A stretch of 18,649 nucleotides of DNA, from the NCBI GenBank assembly GCA_944364005.1, contig CALVVW010000031.1, positions 1 to 18,649 of the forward strand. Reading direction: 5' to 3'. This document shows, piece by piece, positions 14,348-18,649 of the stretch (its first letter is position 1; every line of letters begins with the position of its first letter). The notes beneath the pieces are model-generated. The model saw only the letters and a program-made list of their open reading frames with translations. It ran no database searches and was not told the origin of the DNA. Position numbers and translations under genes: made by a program. This DNA is from an uncultured Bacilli bacterium. Lineage in GTDB: Bacteria; Bacillota_I; Bacilli_A; RF39; UBA660.

Positions 14348-15586
14348 ATGGAAAAAACAGCAATAGAATTATTTGCCGGAGTTGGCGGGTTTAGATGTGG
14401 ATTAAATCATGTTGAACTTAAGGACGATAAAGTTGTAGAAAAAGGAAATTGGAAGTTTTTATGGGCTAACCAATGGGAACCTGCTACTAAAAGTCAGGAA
14501 GCTTATGAATGTTATGCTAAAAGATTTGGCGAAGATTCTGTATCCAATGTTGATATCTTTGAAGTTGATAAGCATGATATCCCAGACCATACTTTATTGG
14601 TTGGTGGATTCCCTTGCCAAGACTATTCTGTAGCGCAAACATTATCTAATAGTAAAGGTATTGAAGGTAAAAAAGGTGTTCTATGGTGGGCCATTGAACA
14701 GACTCTAGCAATCAAGCAACCTCCTTTTGTATTATTAGAAAATGTTGATAGACTTTTATTATCTCCTGCTAAACAACGTGGTAGGGATTTTGGAATTATG
14801 CTAAGAAGTTTTTATGAAAACGGGTATGATGTACAATGGCGAGTTATTAACGCCGGTGAATATGGACTTCCACAAAAACGTAGACGAACTTATATATTTG
14901 CATATCATAAATCTACAAATTATTATAAAGAAATACAAAAAGTTAAAGATAGAGATGTTATTTTTGAAAAAGGGTTATTTGTACAACAATTCCCAATTAA
15001 ATCTGAGTACCAAGCTATTAGTGAGTCCAGTATTTCTGAATACAAGGATTTAAAAGATGTTAGTGATAATTTTAAGTGTCAGTTTTATAATGCTGGTGTT
15101 ATGACTAACGGTGGTATTTATACTGTAAAAGTTAAATCTGATTATAACCTTGTTTATCCTTTAAGAAATATTCGTGAAGAAAATCCAGTTGATGAAAAAT
15201 ACTTCCTAAACGATAAACAAATAGAAAAGTTTGCTTTCCTAAAGGGAAGTAAAAAGATTCCTAGAGTCAAACCCAATGGAGAACCATATTATTATTGTGA
15301 GGGTTCTATGCCTTTTCCAGATAATTTGGATGCTCCTGCTAGAACTATGCTTACTAGTGAAAGTGGAGTTAGTAGAACAACTCATGTAATTGAGGATTTT
15401 AAAACCAAAAAACTTCGTTTGTTAACGCCAAGAGAATGTGAAAGAATTAATGGTTTTCCGGATGACTGGACAAACACAGGTATGAGCGATAAAAAAAGAT
15501 ATTTTATGATGGGAAATGCTCTTGTTGTTGGAGTTATTGAAAAAATTGGACAAGAGATAGAAAAAATCATCGAAAATGAAAACTGA
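14348..15586 (+). CDS. DNA (cytosine-5) methyltransferase, predicted M.Sau3AI-type (GATC)
   Basis: I start at ATG 14348 behind GGGGAGG, giving 412 residues; an ATG at 14315 sits before the ribosome site and falls at the predicted P2 start point. Motif I ELFAGVGGFRCG (7-18) binds S-adenosylmethionine, and motif IV GGFPCQDYS (86-94) carries catalytic C90. Motif VI is LENVD (130-134), motif VIII QKRRR (176-180), and motifs IX-X near the end include LRLLTPRECERINGFPDDW and GNALVVGVI. The target-recognition region lies at about residues 200-340. The enzyme should methylate cytosine and protect DNA from the divergent Sau3AI-like nuclease; GATC is inferred from that partner. Expression appears driven by two tandem promoters with GATC in their -35 boxes. 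Confidence 0.93.
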   Translation: MEKTAIELFAGVGGFRCGLNHVELKDDKVVEKGNWKFLWANQWEPATKSQEAYECYAKRFGEDSVSNVDIFEVDKHDIPDHTLLVGGFPCQDYSVAQTLSNSKGIEGKKGVLWWAIEQTLAIKQPPFVLLENVDRLLLSPAKQRGRDFGIMLRSFYENGYDVQWRVINAGEYGLPQKRRRTYIFAYHKSTNYYKEIQKVKDRDVIFEKGLFVQQFPIKSEYQAISESSISEYKDLKDVSDNFKCQFYNAGVMTNGGIYTVKVKSDYNLVYPLRNIREENPVDEKYFLNDKQIEKFAFLKGSKKIPRVKPNGEPYYYCEGSMPFPDNLDAPARTMLTSESGVSRTTHVIEDFKTKKLRLLTPRECERINGFPDDWTNTGMSDKKRYFMMGNALVVGVIEKIGQEIEKIIENEN

Positions 15587-15594
15587 TGATTTTT
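15562..15594 (+). terminator. Terminator at the end of the methyltransferase gene
   Basis: AAAAATCATC (15562-15571) pairs with GATGATTTTT (15585-15594) around 13 bases, followed by CTTTTA. The stop codon lies in the 3' arm. It is an A/T-rich stem of moderate strength, separating the methyltransferase from the MerR promoter. Confidence 0.55.
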
Positions 15595-15604
15595 CTTTTA
15601 TATA

Positions 15605-15636
15605 TTGACAGGAACAAAGTTCCTATTTGCTATAAT
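15605..15636 (+). promoter_or_regulatory. MerR-type promoter-operator of the regulator gene
   Basis: TTGACA (15605-15610) and TATAAT (15631-15636) are both perfect consensus but are separated by 20 bases instead of 17. The spacer region holds the palindrome AGGAAC-AAA-GTTCCT (15610-15624). A long 19-20-bp spacer containing a palindrome is the known signature of promoters controlled by MerR proteins, which untwist the DNA to realign the boxes. The gene just downstream encodes such a protein, so autoregulation is the natural inference. Confidence 0.8.
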
Positions 15637-15661
15637 AAATATTGAAAGGAGGTTATATTAT

Positions 15662-16330
15662 ATGACGCCAAAAGAAATACAAGAAAAGTTAAATATAAGC
15701 GCTGATAGAATCAAACTTTATAAAAGAGAAGGTATTTTTTCTCCACAAAATAGTATTCCTGGAAAAAGAGCTGACTATACTGAAGTAGATTTGGAAAACT
15801 TACGTTTACTAATTGTATTGACTAAACTCGGATTTACTTGTGGTGATATTAAAAAAATACAAAACGGAGAAAAAACATTGCAAGAAGTAGGTGTTTCTAG
15901 AAAAAAAGCAATCGAGTCAGATATCAAAATGAAGCAAAGTTCTTTAAGCTTATTATCTGACTTGGTTGATAGTAATGCTGATTTAAATTCTTTGGATACT
16001 ATGTATTATTTCAATTTAATTTCTAGTAAAGAAGCTTCTGGTGAAACATTTATGGATATTGATAATTTTAGTATATCTCTTATTCGCAATATAAAGTGTA
16101 CTAATTGTAATATAAAATCAGAAGTGGATTTGGAAGATTATGTATATGCTGATAGTAGTTATGAAAAAGAAAATGGCATGGGCCCAGATATAGTATATGA
16201 TTTTGACTCTGAATCTAATTATGAATGTCCAAATTGTCATAAAATATTACGTATACATGGCTGGATTAGAGAATATCCAGAAGGTTGTTATGATTCCGAA
16301 GAGATAAATGTAGAAATGCTTGATAACTAG
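15662..16330 (+). CDS. MerR-family regulator with C-terminal zinc ribbon
   Basis: The start is ATG 15662 behind AAAGGAGGT, giving 222 residues. Residues 1-75 form a MerR winged helix: TPKEIQEKLNISADRIKLY, KREGIF, then R-x-D-Y-T-E-V-D-L and the LTKLGFTCGDIKKI segment. A helical linker (about 78-110) probably makes the dimer coiled coil. The C-terminal half has two Cys pairs, CTNC (146-149) and CPNC (189-192), with WIREYPEG after them, indicating a zinc ribbon instead of a usual ligand pocket. It follows the methyltransferase on the same strand with its own operator-like promoter. A control protein for the restriction system, acting like the C proteins of other systems, is plausible but unproven; the signal it senses is unknown. 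Confidence 0.85.
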   Translation: MTPKEIQEKLNISADRIKLYKREGIFSPQNSIPGKRADYTEVDLENLRLLIVLTKLGFTCGDIKKIQNGEKTLQEVGVSRKKAIESDIKMKQSSLSLLSDLVDSNADLNSLDTMYYFNLISSKEASGETFMDIDNFSISLIRNIKCTNCNIKSEVDLEDYVYADSSYEKENGMGPDIVYDFDSESNYECPNCHKILRIHGWIREYPEGCYDSEEINVEMLDN

Positions 16331-16344
16331 GCATATATAAAAAT

Positions 16345-16382
16345 AAAAGAATCGCTTTCCCCACACCCCTGGCGATTCTTTT
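16345..16382 (+). terminator. Terminator of the MerR-type gene
   Basis: AAAAGAATCGC (16345-16355) pairs perfectly over 11 bp with GCGATTCTTTT (16372-16382) around a 16-base loop, followed by a T-rich stretch. Its 5' arm and loop overlap the inner edge of the right inverted repeat. Confidence 0.8.
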
Positions 16383-16632
16383 GTTTTGATTTTTCTTTCT
16401 ATTTATATGCTTTTAGAAAAAGCAGAATCTAAAAAGTCTTATTTATCTTAAGCAAAGCCCGAAATTTTTTGATGACTTTTTCGTACTCCAAATTCATCAA
16501 AAAATGTTAATTTTACTGGTGTAAAGATTATTTTCTTCGTATAATATAAGTGTAATTTATATAACAGATTATGAACTACCATGAAAAGCTTATTAGAAAC
16601 GGGACTGTGGTAATTAGAACTTCGTCTCCAAA
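16353..16632. repeat. Right inverted repeat of the defence cassette
   Basis: Bases 16462-16632 (171 bp) are the exact complement of 10857-11027. Inward similarity is patchy, with matching blocks at 16384-16405 and 16353-16364. The repeat ends at core GTCTCCAAA (16624-16632, plus strand), from which the tRNA-Trp 3' fragment continues. The perfect identity of the outer 171 bp against a diverged inner part suggests recent exchange or gene conversion between the two copies. Confidence 0.95.
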
Positions 16633-16654
16633 ACCACTGTTGGGAGTTCGATTC
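16624..16654 (+). repeat. Right attachment site: direct repeat of tRNA-Trp interior
   Basis: These 31 bases are identical to 9272-9302 of the tRNA-Trp gene, from the anticodon loop into the T loop, in the same orientation. Identity stops abruptly at ATTC; the acceptor half and CCA are absent. It fits an attR formed by integration at the anticodon loop followed by loss of the rest of the displaced 3' half. From 16655 to 16753 I see no gene. Confidence 0.85.
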
Positions 16655-16753
16655 CGATTAATTAATACTACAACTTTTTATTTCTGCATAATCGAAAGTA
16701 TGAGTTTAAAATATAAGTACTAAATCATTATAAAAGCAATTTGGAGGTTTCTT

Positions 16754-17080
16754 ATGGAAAAATTATATGACAAGCTTGTACGGGATAATATTCCTAATAT
16801 TATTAAGAATAATGGAGGAGAACCTATATATCGTGAATTGGAACAAGACGAGTATTGGGACTATCTACTAAAAAAAGATGAAGAAGAGTTATTAGAAGTA
16901 AAGGAAGCTAAATCTCTTTCTGATCGTAAAATGGAATTAGCAGATAAATTAGAAATTATTAGAGCAATGGCAGAATTTTCTGGATTTTCTTTGCAAGATA
17001 TTATTGAAGAGTCTGATAGAAAAAAAGAAAAAAATGGAGGTTTTCAAAAAAGATTATTACTAGAAAAAGTAATTGAGTAA
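16754..17080 (+). CDS. MazG-like nucleoside triphosphate pyrophosphohydrolase
   Basis: The 108-residue protein opens with EKLYDKLVRDNIPNIIKNNG, the hallmark of a small all-alpha NTP pyrophosphohydrolase family related to phosphoribosyl-ATP pyrophosphohydrolase and MazG. The metal-binding pattern is visible as EEELLEVKEA (about residues 43-52) and ELADKLEIIRAM (about 61-72). Such enzymes hydrolyse (d)NTPs to monophosphates and pyrophosphate, cleaning up damaged or excess nucleotides. Length is typical. TTGGAGG stands 8 bases before the ATG. It is the first chromosomal gene after the island and is followed at 138 bp by a Nudix-family gene with a related housekeeping theme. Confidence 0.85.
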   Translation: MEKLYDKLVRDNIPNIIKNNGGEPIYRELEQDEYWDYLLKKDEEELLEVKEAKSLSDRKMELADKLEIIRAMAEFSGFSLQDIIEESDRKKEKNGGFQKRLLLEKVIE

Positions 17081-17218
17081 TCATATTTTTTATGTATTAA
17101 CTCAAGCGGGTACATCATTTACTATGAATGCTGTGATATTCTTTTTTATAAATTTTTCTATAATACTTAGTGTTTTTTTACTGTTCTTTGATTTATCTAT
17201 AGCTAAAAGAGGTGTAAA

Positions 17219-17959
17219 ATGATTAAAATTATTGATAATGTGACCATTAATATAAGTTTTGTAGAAGAAAAAGTTATACTGCCTAAAGAGATAGAGAGTA
17301 ACATTAATACCTTTTGGCAACAACAGAAATTAGAAAACCCTAAATTATGGAATGGAGCGTTGTTATGTGTCGATAACTTTTATATGCATAATGATTTAAT
17401 CACATTTACTTGTAAGCGAACAAGTTATTCACATCATTTATATGATGAAAGGATAGGATTACCTGATAAATATGCTTGTCGCAATTTAGTAGTTGGATGT
17501 TTATTAGAAACAAGTGACAATTTCTACGTTATCGGTGAAATGTCAGAGTTTTCTTCTTTTCCCTGTGGATTGCAAATAATAGGAGGCAATGTTGATGATA
17601 ATGATATCAATAATGGGAAAATAAACATATTTAATGCAATTCAAAGAGAATGTCGAGAAGAAGTAAATATTGATTTATTTGATACTACCCAAGTAGATTC
17701 CTTTAAATTCCGTTATATTATTTTACCGGAACATTCACATGCCTATTTTTTTGTTGCGAAAACAAAATTAGCAATGAATATGGAGCAATTTAAGGAACAT
17801 TTCCAGTCTTATTTAGATTATTTAAGGAAAAATAATTTAGAAATGGAATTTAGAAAAATTCATTTTATTCCTAAAAAAGAAGCAATTACTATATTATGTC
17901 AAATGGAAAATCCTAAGCGAACATATTTAACGGAGTTACTAGAAACTGATAATAAATAA
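17219..17959 (+). CDS. Nudix-family hydrolase-like protein
   Basis: The 246-residue protein has an N-terminal extension of about 85 residues and a Nudix fold from about 88 to 235. The second half of the Nudix box is clear as RECREEVNI (residues 143-151), matching R-E-U-x-E-E-x-G-U except that the Gly is Asn. The first half (GGNVDDND, from 122) lacks the usual Gx5E spacing because about six residues are inserted before the REC helix. The metal-binding glutamates E144, E147 and E148 remain, so it may hydrolyse a nucleoside diphosphate derivative, but the substrate is unknown and reduced activity is possible. The ATG at 17219 follows AGAGGTG. It is probably chromosomal and not part of the island. 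Confidence 0.75.
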   Translation: MIKIIDNVTINISFVEEKVILPKEIESNINTFWQQQKLENPKLWNGALLCVDNFYMHNDLITFTCKRTSYSHHLYDERIGLPDKYACRNLVVGCLLETSDNFYVIGEMSEFSSFPCGLQIIGGNVDDNDINNGKINIFNAIQRECREEVNIDLFDTTQVDSFKFRYIILPEHSHAYFFVAKTKLAMNMEQFKEHFQSYLDYLRKNNLEMEFRKIHFIPKKEAITILCQMENPKRTYLTELLETDNK

Positions 17960-18068
17960 TTGACCTTTTTGTATCAGGACTAGTAATTAGACACTCCTTA
18001 ACACTATTTTTTCATCTTTTTTGGTTCTATTTTTTATTTTAGCCTTACAATAAATGTGGAGGTAAGAT

Positions 18069-18649
18069 ATGGAAGCAAAAGATATAAGAAAAGTAGCTTG
18101 TGTAGGTGCAGGCGTTATTGGTTATAGCTGGGCTTTGTATTACTCTTTAAAGGAGTTATCTGTTAACGTTTATGATTTAACAGATGAGAAGCTTCAACTT
18201 GCTAAGAAAAGAATTCATGAAAGTTTGGTTAACTTAAAACAAAATGATGTAGTTAGTGAAAATGAAATCGATGAAATTGAAAGTCGAATTAGTTATACTA
18301 CTTCTATGGAAGAGGCTGTAAAAGATGTTCTGTTTATTACTGAGTCTGGTCCTGAGAATTATGAAGTAAAACAAAAAATGGCAGAAGAGATGGAAAAATA
18401 TACTTCTAGTGACACTATTATCGCCTCTTCTACTTCAGGATTACTAGTTACAGAAATTGCTAAGAACGCAAAACATCCAGAAAGGTTTATTGGTGCACAT
18501 CCTTATAATCCACCACACTTAATTCCATTAGTAGAACTTACAAGAGGAGAAAAGACGGATGACCATGTTTTGGAAGTTGCAAAAGAGTTTTATCAAATGA
18601 TTGATAAGGAGCCTGTTGTATTACAAAAAGAAGCACTAGGATTTATCTG
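18069..18649 (+). CDS. 3-hydroxyacyl-CoA dehydrogenase-like protein, 3' end outside the window
   Basis: The gene starts at ATG 18069 behind GTGGAGGT and stays open to the window end (193 codons seen). The N-terminus has the NAD-binding GxGxxG loop in VACVGAGVIGYSWAL (residues 9-23). It is followed by a 3-hydroxyacyl-CoA dehydrogenase pattern: D-x-T-D-E-K-L near the end of the second strand, TESGPENYEVK (near 96-106), ASSTSGLLVTEIA (near 119-131) and GAHPYNPPHLIPLVEL (near 142-157). The S-T-S-G and H-P-x-N-P-P segments are the substrate and catalytic regions of the family, and the variant with HPYNPPHLIPLVEL is also found in L-carnitine and L-gulonate dehydrogenases. The exact substrate cannot be assigned from this part. 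The 109 bp before it hold no clear promoter. Confidence 0.88.
   Translation, partial: MEAKDIRKVACVGAGVIGYSWALYYSLKELSVNVYDLTDEKLQLAKKRIHESLVNLKQNDVVSENEIDEIESRISYTTSMEEAVKDVLFITESGPENYEVKQKMAEEMEKYTSSDTIIASSTSGLLVTEIAKNAKHPERFIGAHPYNPPHLIPLVELTRGEKTDDHVLEVAKEFYQMIDKEPVVLQKEALGFI

Noticed and set aside
10857..16632. Interpretation of the inverted-repeat unit as an insertion sequence or composite transposon
   Set aside because: No transposase lies inside, no target duplication is seen, and the ends coincide with the tRNA-derived recombination core, which fits site-specific recombination better.
9136..16654. Possible CRISPR array, given the many repeats
   Set aside because: The repeats are few, long, mostly inverted and irregularly spaced, and no cas genes are present.
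16571..16725. Plus-strand open frame starting in the right repeat and running through the tRNA 3' fragment
   Set aside because: The frame crosses the attachment core and tRNA sequence and lacks a ribosome site; it reflects repeat and tRNA sequence, not a protein.

Overview
The window comes from a low-GC Gram-positive bacterium. The DNA is strongly A/T-rich, nearly every gene has a consensus AAGGAGG-type ribosome binding site, promoters are TTGACA/TATAAT-like, and the families (Ntdp/DUF402, DUF3048, VanZ-RDD, LolD/FtsX-type ABC) are typical of Firmicutes, most likely a host-associated Bacilli-like lineage. TGG encodes Trp and TGA is used as a stop, so the code is standard. The species cannot be named from the sequence.

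Layout. (1) 1-7365, minus strand, is ordinary chromosome: a nucleoside tri/diphosphatase (Ntdp); an envelope operon (VanZ-RDD membrane protein, ABC ATPase-permease fusion, DUF308 membrane protein, 57-aa membrane peptide); and an anchored DUF3048 protein followed by gpsA. (2) 7505-9112, plus strand, holds an unrecognised membrane-anchored protein and a divergent aquaporin-family channel. (3) 9195-9353 is a complete tRNA-Trp gene with its own promoter and terminator. (4) 9373-16654 is a mobile genomic island at that tRNA. (5) 16754 to the end is chromosome again: a MazG-like pyrophosphohydrolase, a Nudix-family protein and the start of a 3-hydroxyacyl-CoA dehydrogenase-like gene.

The island has two modules. 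Module A is a tyrosine recombinase overlapping a SymE-like small gene. Module C is a defence cassette: a Sau3AI-like restriction enzyme plus a HEPN-domain protein on the minus strand, divergent from a cytosine-5 methyltransferase and a MerR-type zinc-ribbon regulator on the plus strand. Module C lies between inverted repeats of about 277 bp, of which 171 bp are identical. A 9-bp core, GTCTCCAAA, is the tRNA-Trp anticodon loop with its flanking bases. It occurs four times: in the intact tRNA (plus), in a hybrid tRNA copy after the recombinase (minus), at the outer end of the left inverted repeat (minus), and at the outer end of the right repeat where it runs into a tRNA 3' fragment (plus).

My reading is inference from these junctions. 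The recombinase integrates at the tRNA-Trp anticodon loop, and the island carried its own complete tRNA-Trp. Because that copy was inverted relative to the split host gene, recombination between them flips the recombinase module while always leaving one complete tRNA-Trp. The inverted repeats would let the restriction cassette flip too. Simple excision in the present configuration would leave a broken tRNA, because the 3' fragment at the right end has lost its acceptor half.

Within the cassette, the methyltransferase has two tandem promoters (TTGATC-N17-TATAAT), each with a GATC, the predicted methylation target, inside its -35 box. The MerR-type gene has a promoter with the 20-bp spacer and palindrome typical of MerR operators. 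Together these suggest a self-regulated, possibly phase-variable defence island.
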